Positions 1 to 8,351 of a stretch of 64,000 nt of DNA are shown one piece after another. The stretch spans positions 248,001 to 312,000 of the forward strand of contig NZ_LANI01000001.1 in assembly GCF_000982415.1 (NCBI RefSeq), written 5' to 3'. The notes beneath the pieces were generated by a model, which saw nothing but the letters and a program-made list of their open reading frames with translations, was not told the origin of the DNA and did no database searches. Origin of the DNA: Kiloniella litopenaei. Lineage in GTDB: Bacteria > Pseudomonadota > Alphaproteobacteria > Kiloniellales > Kiloniellaceae. Made by a program: the position numbers and the translations under genes. How positions within the stretch are numbered: the first letter of the stretch is position 1; each line of letters starts with the position of its first letter.

Positions 1-82
1 TGTTGTCCATAATTTCATAGCGCAAAATGATGCCCCAAACGATATAAGAGGCAAAATTTTAGGGCCTGTCCGATATTCAATA

Positions 83-271
83 ATGGAAAAGGATATCATC
101 AAACCACTTGTTACGCCGCCCCCGGAAATGCCAAGGGCAGAGCATTCGGCAGATAAATTTCCCCTTGGTCTGATGATTAAAATTTTCACACGGTTATTTC
201 TTGATACCCTTAGCGGGAAAAACAAACCCAATCCCTATTTCAAACCCGACGGAACACCTATTTCAGAATAG
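83..271 (+). CDS. small hypothetical protein (62 aa)
   Basis: Short open frame with an ATG start but no clear Shine-Dalgarno sequence. The protein has a Pro-rich N-terminal third, a short hydrophobic stretch near residues 27-40 (LGLMIKIFTRLFLD) and a polar tail ending in PYFKPDGTPISE. I do not recognise a family. The composition is plausible for a real protein, but without homologues it could be a chance frame. It stands alone, upstream of and convergent with the sensory cluster that ends at 654. Confidence 0.4.
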   Translation: MEKDIIKPLVTPPPEMPRAEHSADKFPLGLMIKIFTRLFLDTLSGKNKPNPYFKPDGTPISE

Positions 272-653
272 ATATTTCCCCGGAAACAGCTACACACGAA
301 TAAATCAGGAAATAATCGGCCTATTTTCTTTTCTGTTCCCGTACTTTTACTGAAACACGACAAGGAATTTCGGATTTTGGAACGTCAAAAACCCGGGTCA
401 GGCCTTTAAAAAAAGTAAGCAGTGGTTTTAGTAATACCATTACGGTCTTCCTTATGAGTTTGCTTTTTATCTGTTCCCACGTTTTGGAACATTCTTTCCG
501 GGGTCGCCTGTTGGAACTTATCCAAACCCCTTTACCTTGCGAGCAAATTTATCAAGGAGCACCCTTAGCAATGAGTGTGTTTACAGACTATATTTTGCCA
601 AAGAGTCTTTAAAAATAATTTAACAAATAAATCAGATTACGTATGAAAAGGAT
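272..653. other. intergenic, nothing recognised
   Basis: About 380 bases between a small plus-strand frame and the 3' end of the minus-strand sensory cluster. I see no convincing reading frame, RNA gene or strong terminator hairpin. Confidence 0.5.
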
Positions 654-1949
654 CTAAAATGGCATCCCCTCAGCGTAATCACGAAGAGAAATATCCGCAT
701 CAAATCCAAAGGTGATTGCAGCAATTTTTCTATCCGTTTCAGGGTTAAAAATCGGCACTGTTACCGAAACCAGAAACTTACGCGCCGAGCTATCGAATTG
801 AATTCGAGAAAAATTTATTGGCTCACTATCATCAAAAATACGACGGTACTTTTCTTCGTCTCCCTGCCAGTAATCCGACGTAATCTGGCTAAGGCCCAAT
901 ATATATCCCTGATCATCAAAAACAAAAACTTCAGAAATTTTACCCTGCGACTTTTGTTCCATTTGCTTTAATTTTTTAGATAATGAATTCGCCAAAATGG
1001 ATTTCATAAAAGGGGTCAGAGTTTTTTGTTGCCCTTGTCTGGCCTCTATCCACGCCACGTCCTGTTGTCGCCTGGTAATCATTTTGCCGGTAACAGCTGT
1101 GTGGTCGCGGTCGCTGCTTTCGTTAGCCTGCTTAACAATAATATCTTGTAAACCCTCAAAAGAAGCAAAGGCCATTGCTAGATCAGCAAGTCTTTGCTTT
1201 TCAGTTACCGTAGGCTGTTTTTCATCTGCAGGACAGAGATCAATTCGACCATTAAATTCATCTAAAAATGTAGGGTTAAGTGCCAGAAAATCATATGAAA
1301 AATGAGCAACAAGGGGAACATAGCGCACAAAGGAAGATCCAACATTCTCCACACTTAAGTCATTTTCTTTGGCGGCTTGATAAAAAGCGGCCTCATCAGC
1401 CAAAACATAATCAACCCGTTTATTTAACAGAACTTTGATCAAGCTCTTCATATCACTGGAAAAAGCAGTCTTCTCAAATCGATGTTGCGACAACCAACTT
1501 CCTTCATTCGATCCAAGAACACTACCTATTCTGTCACTAAGATTAGGTACGGGATCAATGGATGTATCCAACGGCGCCAAAAGGCGAAAAAATTTCCACC
1601 TTTCCAGGGCCAGTGGTTCTGTTGCAATTCCCATTTTGTTCAATTCAACATTGGGAGTATTCAGAAAAAGACCATCCACCTTTCCTGTTGCCATTAGGTG
1701 CCGATTTCTGTTTGGCGGGGATAGAATAATTTCATAATTACGGCCCATTTGCGTCAAGACACATCGGACAACCTGTACACCTGTTCCTGTTAACTCTTTA
1801 CCAATCAAAAGCTGATAGGGCGGATGCAGATGCGTCCTGAGCTGAATAATAGCATCGGCATCTGCGGCATAACCAACAGCGGCATAAAAAAAAGACTGCC
1901 ACAAACACCCTGTAAGGGAACAAGCGATACATATCTTTCTCAGAAACAC
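654..1949 (-). CDS. periplasmic solute-binding protein fused to a C-terminal PDC-like sensor domain
   Basis: GTG start with GGAG five bases upstream. Residues 1-29 form a signal peptide. Residues about 35-235 look like a family-3 (polar amino acid type) solute-binding fold, with phrases such as GKVDGLFLN and KRVDYVLADEAAF. Residues about 285-420 form a second domain carrying ITSDYWQGDEEKYRRIF (356-372) and FLVSVTVPIFN. The same motif occurs in the separate exported protein at 3735-4400, so this is probably a binding protein joined to a PDC/Cache-type ligand sensor. It is the last gene of a three-gene minus-strand cluster with a chemoreceptor, which suggests ligand presentation to the receptor rather than transport; no permease or ATPase lies nearby. 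The ligand is unknown. Confidence 0.8.
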   Translation of the reverse strand: MFLRKICIACSLTGCLWQSFFYAAVGYAADADAIIQLRTHLHPPYQLLIGKELTGTGVQVVRCVLTQMGRNYEIILSPPNRNRHLMATGKVDGLFLNTPNVELNKMGIATEPLALERWKFFRLLAPLDTSIDPVPNLSDRIGSVLGSNEGSWLSQHRFEKTAFSSDMKSLIKVLLNKRVDYVLADEAAFYQAAKENDLSVENVGSSFVRYVPLVAHFSYDFLALNPTFLDEFNGRIDLCPADEKQPTVTEKQRLADLAMAFASFEGLQDIIVKQANESSDRDHTAVTGKMITRRQQDVAWIEARQGQQKTLTPFMKSILANSLSKKLKQMEQKSQGKISEVFVFDDQGYILGLSQITSDYWQGDEEKYRRIFDDSEPINFSRIQFDSSARKFLVSVTVPIFNPETDRKIAAITFGFDADISLRDYAEGMPF

Positions 1950-1997
1950 TTTATCTCCAATAATTACAGCACTAACAGCCCATAGTTCTGGTTCTAA

Positions 1998-3683
1998 CTA
2001 CAGGGCTTTCACCTCTGTCAGAAAGATCGAAATATCCTGTTTTAGCGCATCGTTATTACGCCCCATTTCCCCGATAACGCTTTGCTGATTTTCAGCCAGA
2101 TTACCGGTTTCTTCAGCTGCTTTTGCGACCTTTTGAACAACGCCTGCAACTTCATTTGCGCCTTGGGCAGCTTCTTCGACATTTCGGGCAATTTCGCTGG
2201 TCGCGGCACCCTGTTCTTCAACTGCACTGGCAATAGCAGCAGTCAGTTCATCAATTTTTCGAATGGTATCACCAATACCCAACACCGCGTCTGCGGCCGA
2301 GGCTGTTTCACTTTGAATTTCATTGACCTTAATGCCAATTTCCTCTGTGGCCTGCCCTGTTTGTGTTGCAAGGTGCTTGACCTCACTCGCCACAACGGCA
2401 AAGCCTTTGCCAGCGTCACCTGCGCGGGCAGCCTCAATGGTTGCGTTTAACGCAAGCAAATTCGTCTGTTCAGCAATGTCACTGATAATCTGAACGACTT
2501 GTCCAATACTTTTTGCGGCATCATTCAGTTCCACAACTTTGGAATTTGCCTGTTCGACCTCTGTCACGGCAGCCTGCGAAGCCCCCGAAGTCTGGTTCAT
2601 CTGACGCGAAATTTCACTAATCGAAGACGTTAACTGTGTCGTTGCAGCTGAAACCGTTTGAATATTTGCCGATGCCTCTTCAATCGCCGCCGATGCTTCT
2701 TGTGACAGTGTTCCGGTTTGGGCAGCATTACCAACCATGGTTGTTGCTGACTGCGCAACCTCTGAAACCGATTTTGAAACGACCTCCAATCCACTACCCA
2801 TTGTCGCATCAAACTCTTTGGTCAAACGTTCCATGCTTTCGTGGCGTTTTCTCTCTGTCTCTTGCTTGGCTTCTTCCTGCGCACGCATTTCACGTTGTTC
2901 AATGGCATTTTCTTTAAAGACCTCTACCGCACGGGCCATGCCGCCAACTTCATCCTGACGATCAGCGCCCTGAATTTCAACATCCAGTTCACCGCTGGCC
3001 AGTTCACTCATTTTTTGAGTTATGCGACCAAGCGGAGTGGAAATTGCCCGGGTCAGGGTAAAGGCCAGGAAGATGGCCGCCAAAGCCAACACAGAAATCG
3101 AAACGATAATTGTTATCGTAAACTTGTTAAATGCCCCTTCTTTCACAGAAGCCGCATCAATGGAAATTTGGTTCAACAAATTGTTGAGATCTAACGCAAC
3201 AGCATCAAATTCTGCTATTGTTTCTTGCGGTAACCCGGAAACTTCAATGGCTCTCGCCTGATTAACGGTCAGGTAATTCCGCATGAGCTGAATTTGAGAG
3301 CTCGCAAACTTATCAACCCAGGTCTGGTAATGAACTGACAATAATCCCACAGCCCCGGTCAATTGATCTTGCCCCGCAGACAACGCTTTCAATTCAGCAA
3401 AATATTTTTCTGTTGTAAGGGAAAAGTCATTAAATTGCTGTAACCCCGAACGATCACCCGTCAAAAGATAATAAAGCAGTCCCTGACGCTGATTGGAAAA
3501 TGATTCTTTATACTGGTTATAGGCAAGCTCAAGTTTATTGGCTTTTTCAATTTCCTCGTCTGCTGATTTGATATCATTAATCGCCGAAAAAGAAACCACA
3601 GCCATCAAAAGAGTAACAGCAACAAGTAGAGAAAAACTGAGAATGAGTTTATGAGCGATCTTTAAATTACGAAACAACTGCAT
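1998..3683 (-). CDS. methyl-accepting chemotaxis protein
   Basis: Transmembrane chemoreceptor of 561 aa. TM1 lies at about 12-34, a periplasmic helical sensor at about 35-186 (four-helix-bundle type), TM2 at about 188-209, HAMP at about 210-262, and a cytoplasmic coiled coil carries the conserved hairpin tip EQTNLLALNATIEAARAGD (405-423). The tip binds CheA/CheW in this family. No CheB/CheR-binding pentapeptide is seen at the C-terminus. It lies between two genes encoding PDC-motif exported proteins, 48 bases from one and 51 from the other, so the three are probably co-transcribed. The periplasmic part has no PDC domain of its own, which makes the flanking soluble sensors good candidates for its ligand-binding partners (inference). 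Confidence 0.93.
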   Translation of the reverse strand: MQLFRNLKIAHKLILSFSLLVAVTLLMAVVSFSAINDIKSADEEIEKANKLELAYNQYKESFSNQRQGLLYYLLTGDRSGLQQFNDFSLTTEKYFAELKALSAGQDQLTGAVGLLSVHYQTWVDKFASSQIQLMRNYLTVNQARAIEVSGLPQETIAEFDAVALDLNNLLNQISIDAASVKEGAFNKFTITIIVSISVLALAAIFLAFTLTRAISTPLGRITQKMSELASGELDVEIQGADRQDEVGGMARAVEVFKENAIEQREMRAQEEAKQETERKRHESMERLTKEFDATMGSGLEVVSKSVSEVAQSATTMVGNAAQTGTLSQEASAAIEEASANIQTVSAATTQLTSSISEISRQMNQTSGASQAAVTEVEQANSKVVELNDAAKSIGQVVQIISDIAEQTNLLALNATIEAARAGDAGKGFAVVASEVKHLATQTGQATEEIGIKVNEIQSETASAADAVLGIGDTIRKIDELTAAIASAVEEQGAATSEIARNVEEAAQGANEVAGVVQKVAKAAEETGNLAENQQSVIGEMGRNNDALKQDISIFLTEVKAL

Positions 3684-3734
3684 CGGAAAATCCTTTTACT
3701 ACGTCAAACGAATTGGCTAACGGTACGAAACGGT

Positions 3735-4400
3735 TTAGTTATCCGCACGTCGGCGTGCCAATTCCGTTAGATTGTATTCAACAGTCACAGCACCTATTGG
3801 CTTGTTGCCAGCGTCAGAAACTGTCAGATTTACCTGGGTTCGCCATGTCTTGGTCGCTTCATGGAATTCAGGATCATCCACAAATATTGCATCAGATCCA
3901 TTGGGATAGGTCTTGCTAAATTTTGCCTCGTCCCCTTGCCAAAAATCAGATGTAATGGCCGATTGCCCAACATTCAGACCTTTTGCATCCATAATAAATA
4001 TCTCGGTAAACAGCCCACCCGACCCGGCCTGAATTTGTGTAAGGTAGTTTGATAACGGGCTGCTCAGTGTTGTGGCGATCAAGGGCTGGTCTTCTTTGTC
4101 CCGCTCTGCACGCCACTGTTTATCCAGGGCATCGACTTCGCTTTGCGAGATCGCCGCGTATTTTTTATTCTGGGCATTAATTGAAATTTCGACGACCGCG
4201 TTCTCAAGCCACTTTCTGATTATCTCAACCGCGGCATCATCAATCAAATTTTTCGAAGGTGCTTGGGTTTCAGCATAGACAGGTGTGCCCGAAAAAATTG
4301 CAATGACCAAACTACTACACACACTGGCCCCAACCCCTGCTTTAAACCAGATAAACAAAGCCTTGGCTCTGTCAAAAAAAATGCCGAAAAACATGCTCAT
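3735..4400 (-). CDS. exported single-domain PDC-like sensor protein
   Basis: Protein of 221 aa with an N-terminal hydrophobic segment at about 22-43 ending VYAE, consistent with a signal peptide or membrane anchor. The rest is one domain with the motif AITSDFWQGDEAKFSKTYPNG at about 148-168 and the C-terminal strand GAVTVEYNLTEL. The motif closely matches the C-terminal domain of the solute-binding protein at 654-1949. Isolated PDC/Cache domains normally sit inside receptors or kinases; here the domain is free. First gene of the cluster with the chemoreceptor. It probably supplies small-molecule sensing in the periplasm; the ligand is unknown. Confidence 0.75.
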   Translation of the reverse strand: MSMFFGIFFDRAKALFIWFKAGVGASVCSSLVIAIFSGTPVYAETQAPSKNLIDDAAVEIIRKWLENAVVEISINAQNKKYAAISQSEVDALDKQWRAERDKEDQPLIATTLSSPLSNYLTQIQAGSGGLFTEIFIMDAKGLNVGQSAITSDFWQGDEAKFSKTYPNGSDAIFVDDPEFHEATKTWRTQVNLTVSDAGNKPIGAVTVEYNLTELARRRADN

Positions 4401-4601
4401 AACGTTCCTTTCCCAAAAACGTTTTCTCTATGGCAACGTATTTCCGTGTATGGCCAGGCTTTCGTCAGTTCATTCTGATCTTGTGTGACTTAATGTGAAA
4501 TATCCCAACCATAGATTGCCAAACATATGATAGTATGAGCCAAGGCATTAAGAATTATTTAAGCATGCTTCATGGTTAAAAAAATAAAACAACAGACAGA
4601 T

Positions 4602-5111
4602 CTATAGTTGGGACAACCAGCTTTTTATACGCTGTTCATTGAAGCCAAAATCACTTTGCCCATAGTGGGAACGACTATAGATCGCCAAAGTTGATGTTGT
4701 CTGATCAATCGGAATAAAACGAATAGTAATGCTATCGGGATACCGCATCCATTCAGTGCGCTGAATAAAATCGTACTGTAATTTTCCGTTATTTATAGCC
4801 CCTGTTTCAGTGCGATTTTCTATACGGGGCTGTTTTTCAATAAATGACAGCCACTCGGCCTTTAGCTCTGTCACCGAAAGATTATACACCGGGCTTTCCA
4901 AATGACTTTGCGCCGTACAAAAATCTTTTGGACAAACCAGAAACTGATTTGGGGTTGGGGCAAGCGACAGAGTAGCAAAATCGATATTCTGGTGCTCTAC
5001 TGAACCAAAGATCAAGGCAAGTCCCTTGTCTCGACCAATAAAGATCAACGCCACCAATAAAAGAAGACAGGTTCCAAACAAGGCCCCCATAAGCAATTTC
5101 ATAAACTTCAT
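4602..5111 (-). CDS. DUF1499 family membrane-anchored protein
   Basis: Protein of 169 aa with one N-terminal hydrophobic segment (about 5-27) and the DUF1499 hallmark APTPNQFLVCPKDFC near residues 51-65, followed by a conserved core with TEWMRYPDSITIRFIP. DUF1499 proteins are widespread in alphaproteobacteria and have no settled biochemical role. The length is normal for the family. It stands alone; the neighbours give no functional hint. Confidence 0.8.
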   Translation of the reverse strand: MKFMKLLMGALFGTCLLLLVALIFIGRDKGLALIFGSVEHQNIDFATLSLAPTPNQFLVCPKDFCTAQSHLESPVYNLSVTELKAEWLSFIEKQPRIENRTETGAINNGKLQYDFIQRTEWMRYPDSITIRFIPIDQTTSTLAIYSRSHYGQSDFGFNEQRIKSWLSQL

Positions 5112-5380
5112 GATGCCCTTTCCTTTCCCCTATGAATTTACTCTGTTGCGCCCTTATTTGTTGTACCTTTATTTATTGTAACTGTCTTTTCCTGATGCCT
5201 TTGTGGGTTAGGCTTCGATACCAATATCGCCGATTTCGCCATTCTTCACACGAATTGAGCACTCATTAACCCTTTGTGCGTAGGATATAGCAAAGGAAGA
5301 TCAAAAAAATACCAAAGAAAACATCAGAACAATCCAGTAAAATACAATAACTAAAACAGGATAGTGAGGAAAACACCCCG

Positions 5381-5800
5381 ATGTCACTAAAATTCCCACC
5401 CCACTATTCCCCCGATACAAAACCTGCCTATCGCGAGGATTCATCCGATATCTTTAGCCGCGGCAGTTTGATGTTCACCTATGAACTTTTGCGCAAACAA
5501 AACCCGGAACTTGCGTTAACTATCCGCAATATCGTTCACACGCAACCATTGGAAAAGTCAGCCCTGGGTATCAACAATAAAAACACCGACCATTTTCGGG
5601 TTCACTTAAACCCGGATCAGGTACGCACAATTGTCGAAGGCCTGATTACACAAGACATTCCCTCACCGTCTCCAGAAAACATGGGCAAGGTTATCATGGC
5701 AAAAGCCTTGATTGACGAATGGACAAAACTCGCCCGCACGATGATACAGGATAAGACAGGCCTATTAGGAAATCAGTCCGATGGGCCTGTTTCTAACTAA
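5381..5800 (+). CDS. conserved-looking hypothetical protein (139 aa)
   Basis: ATG start with AGGA upstream. No signal peptide or membrane helix. The central part (LLRKQNPELALTIRN, then FRVHLNPDQVRTIVEGL) looks helical and cytosolic. I recognise no family. Codon use resembles the neighbouring housekeeping-type genes more than the A+T-rich genes that follow, so it is probably real and native. Confidence 0.6.
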   Translation: MSLKFPPHYSPDTKPAYREDSSDIFSRGSLMFTYELLRKQNPELALTIRNIVHTQPLEKSALGINNKNTDHFRVHLNPDQVRTIVEGLITQDIPSPSPENMGKVIMAKALIDEWTKLARTMIQDKTGLLGNQSDGPVSN

Positions 5801-5858
5801 TGAAGTTATTTTCGATAAAGACTATAGTTGTTTCACCTTCTTGAGACTAATCATTCCG

Positions 5859-6131
5859 CTATAAATTATCTCTCCATTTTTCTCGATAAACTTCCTCTAT
5901 TTCTTCGAAAGAATACATATACTCCCTAGGTGACGTTTGAAGATCAATTCCCATAAGATACATTACTCCCGACCATAATAATTCTTCATCTTCAGCAGGG
6001 GAGAATTCTAGCTCTTCGTAATCAAATGCATACATCTTTTCACAGGCCCAACTGTCAACTTCTTCTCTGGAAATTTTCCCTGCTAGAAGTTTTGAAAATA
6101 TATCAACAACTTCATCCTTCGTGATTAGCAT
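5859..6131 (-). CDS. small acidic hypothetical protein (90 aa), immunity-like
   Basis: ATG-started, very acidic 90-aa protein with many Glu and aromatic residues (REEVDSWACEKMYAFDYEELEF, YSFEEIEEVYREKW). Small acidic all-helical proteins of this kind often occur as orphan immunity proteins of polymorphic toxins, but no toxin gene is visible here and I cannot assign a Pfam family. It lies in a clearly A+T-rich stretch (about 5.85-6.85 kb) with the next gene, suggesting recent acquisition. Confidence 0.6.
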   Translation of the reverse strand: MLITKDEVVDIFSKLLAGKISREEVDSWACEKMYAFDYEELEFSPAEDEELLWSGVMYLMGIDLQTSPREYMYSFEEIEEVYREKWRDNL

Positions 6132-6234
6132 CTAATCTTAACTCCATAATTTTTTGGTTGTAGTTGATATAACTACTGTTTAAGAGCGCAAAATTATGAA
6201 CACTGTGAAAAATACCAATAACGAACAAAGACAC

Positions 6235-6570
6235 TCACGCTAAATGTTTTTCAGTCCACCTGGGAATATCGGTTTTTATAGGAGGCATTTTCTTTATCGC
6301 GTTCATGGCATTCATTGTAAGCTCGGTTAAAGAATCATCAAACTTACTTGGCACCAAATCTGTGATATCGTCCAGCTCTGAACCTAAATGGACCAAATTA
6401 ATTATTTCCTCACTAAATTCACATTTTTCAAGCAAAGACAGTACTCGAGGCGAGTACAATAAAAACTCTGCATCGCTAATTTCCAATGCCCCCTCTTTAA
6501 TGCTTTCAGTAATTCCTATGCTTAACAACAACATCACTTTTTCAATACAATTTCGTTCTTCTGAATTCAT
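6235..6570 (-). CDS. small hypothetical protein (111 aa), possibly DUF3969-like
   Basis: Protein of 111 aa with no signal or membrane segment. It starts with a helical region (CIEKVMLLLSIGITESIKEGALEISDAEF) that reminds me of the DUF3969 family, followed by an acidic helical C-terminus. The DUF assignment is from memory and weak. It sits 103 bases upstream of the 90-aa acidic gene on the same strand, in the same A+T-rich stretch. The pair may be orphan immunity genes; no toxin or secretion gene is nearby. Confidence 0.6.
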   Translation of the reverse strand: MNSEERNCIEKVMLLLSIGITESIKEGALEISDAEFLLYSPRVLSLLEKCEFSEEIINLVHLGSELDDITDLVPSKFDDSLTELTMNAMNAIKKMPPIKTDIPRWTEKHLA

Positions 6571-6848
6571 TATCTATCACTCCAATTTAGTATACAGGCT
6601 AAACACTTCCCCCATTGTTATGATATGAGTTATTAAGACTTTAATATCTAAAGTACTGCTTCATAACTTAATATGCTTATTCCAAATGTTAGGGAAGATC
6701 TTTGATGTGGTAAAAGCACTAAGGAGCTGTTTTATGAAAATTTCAAGCTTTGACAGCACAACATCAAACACAATATTGCAATTCCATAAGATTAATGCAC
6801 ACATACTTGTAATATGAAGCCCCACATCTCTTAATAAAGGAAAATACC

Positions 6849-7430
6849 GTGAAATGTCTGGTCGTTATTGCACATCCGTTGGAAGACAGTCTGTGCAAAC
6901 ATCTTGCGAAGGAGACGATTGCACATTTGAAGGCCAAGGGGTATGAAATTAAGGTCAAGGATCTCTATGCGGAGAACTTTGCACCCGCCCTCAGTCCGGC
7001 CGAGCGGCAGAGTTATTTTACGGAAAACTTTGACAGCAGCGCCTTGGAACTTGACCTGGCACAGCTCAAAGAAACGCAGAGCCTTGTGCTGATCTTTCCG
7101 ACCTGGTGGTTTAGCTTTCCCGCAATCCTCAAGGGGTGGTTTGATCGCGTGTGGGCGCCGGGGCATGCCTATGATCATGCCGATAACAACAAAGCTATTT
7201 TACCCAAGCTTGATAATCTGATCGAAATGAAGGTTATTACCACTCTGGGGTCCCCAAGGTGGGTTGATCTGTTGGTTTTGCGCCAACCGGTTCGACGGGT
7301 TCTGAAAACCGCAATCCGGGGTACCTGTGCGCCCAAGTGCCGATTTCAGATGCTTTCCCTTTACGACAGCGAAAGCCTAAGCAAAGAAAAAGTGGATCGC
7401 TTTATCGGAAAAATCAGAAAGCAGTTTTAA
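6849..7430 (+). CDS. NAD(P)H:quinone oxidoreductase, flavodoxin fold
   Basis: GTG start with AAAGGA eight bases upstream; no in-frame ATG would keep the first beta strand (MKCLVVIAHPLEDSL). The protein (193 aa) has the Flavodoxin_2 layout: N-terminal strand with AHP, a mid-protein FPTWWFSFPAILKGWFDRVW motif at about 84-103 that lines the FMN site in the NQO/MdaB/KefF families, and TTLGSPRW after it. These FMN or FAD proteins reduce quinones or nitro compounds in the cytosol by two electrons. The length is normal. It converges with the XRE regulator gene. The exact subtype is not decided. Confidence 0.85.
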   Translation: MKCLVVIAHPLEDSLCKHLAKETIAHLKAKGYEIKVKDLYAENFAPALSPAERQSYFTENFDSSALELDLAQLKETQSLVLIFPTWWFSFPAILKGWFDRVWAPGHAYDHADNNKAILPKLDNLIEMKVITTLGSPRWVDLLVLRQPVRRVLKTAIRGTCAPKCRFQMLSLYDSESLSKEKVDRFIGKIRKQF

Positions 7431-7512
7431 CCAACGCTTCCCTCTTCCTATTGATAAAACAATCCACTTTGGATTAATACAATTTCTAAATTACAAGATG
7501 ACAGGTCAGTGC

Positions 7513-7905
7513 TTAAAGTTGCTCCGCATCCTGTTCTGCCTGATCTTCCTTGATGCCGCGCTGAACCCGGTTCACTTCGCTGGAAATTTCAAAAAGAAGT
7601 TGTACCATGCGTTCGTGCATGGACTGTAAACGGTTGATTTTGCTTTGTAGATCAGCAGTTTCAACAACTTCTACATTTGGTGGCAGACTGCTATTGTCAT
7701 CGGACCCTTCCAGCAACCAAATCATATTCACACTCAACACACCTGCCAGCGCGACAAGCTTGTTCGCGCGAGGTTCAGAACGATCACTTTCCCAGTTGTT
7801 CATGGTTGAGACTTTAACGCCGACACGGCGCGCAAGTTGCGATGCACTTAATCCCTTACTTTTACGTGCCGCCTCAATACGTTCGCCCATCGTGATATAT
7901 GTCAT
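7513..7905 (-). CDS. XRE-family transcriptional regulator
   Basis: Protein of 130 aa. Residues about 5-60 are an HTH_3 domain (GERIEAARKSKGLSASQLARRVGVKVSTMNNWE), followed by the EGSDD linker and a Gln/Glu-rich helical C-terminus (about 83-130) suited to dimerisation. It resembles small phage-repressor-like regulators but no phage genes are near. It is divergent from the DEAD-box helicase gene. A perfect 18-bp palindrome lies 77-118 bases upstream of its start and is a candidate operator for autoregulation (inference). Confidence 0.85.
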   Translation of the reverse strand: MTYITMGERIEAARKSKGLSASQLARRVGVKVSTMNNWESDRSEPRANKLVALAGVLSVNMIWLLEGSDDNSSLPPNVEVVETADLQSKINRLQSMHERMVQLLFEISSEVNRVQRGIKEDQAEQDAEQL

Positions 7906-8351
7906 AAAAAATTCCCAATATTATTTAACAAAACGCTCAATTTGTGCCTTTGTGATAACCACTTGAACAAACGAAAACATCAAAAGTGTATCCCTTTGGC
8001 ACTACCCAAAGGGATACACTTTTAAGGTGGCCATCACAAGGGTAAGTTTTGACATCGGCATTAACAACCACCATAAAATACTGATATTACTTAGTTATTT
8101 TTTATTATTTTCTTATTTCAATCAGACAACAGACCTTGAACCGCATTTACAAAAAACAGATCACCATCTTTTCCCTTTCTTTACCTATCCGATCTATTCT
8201 TACGCCCTTACAACACGTGACTTTCACATGCTGTTCCCTTTTCTGCCTGTAATACGTCCCCTGACATGGCTGCCCCGCAGCATCGTTGATTGACAGGGGG
8301 GATATTCAGCTATAGTGAAACCGCATTCTATTAATTTGATATTTGGCGATA
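7906..8351. other. divergent intergenic region with palindrome
   Basis: About 445 bases between the divergent XRE regulator and DEAD-box helicase genes. It holds the long palindrome described separately. The rest is A+T-rich and no coding sequence is convincing; one 88-codon open frame (8027-8293) has no family resemblance and no good start signal. Promoters for both genes and a long 5' leader for the helicase mRNA, common for cold-inducible helicases, are expected here. Confidence 0.5.
7982..8023. repeat. perfect 18-bp inverted repeat with 6-nt spacer
   Basis: The left arm AAAAGTGTATCCCTTTGG (7982-7999) is exactly complementary to the right arm (8006-8023), with CACTAC between them. It lies between two genes that point away from each other, so it cannot end either transcript. 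A regulator operator or the hairpin of an unannotated small RNA are the simplest readings. Confidence 0.9.

Noticed and set aside
7982-8023. Intrinsic terminator
   Set aside because: Both flanking genes are transcribed away from the palindrome and only four T follow it on either strand.
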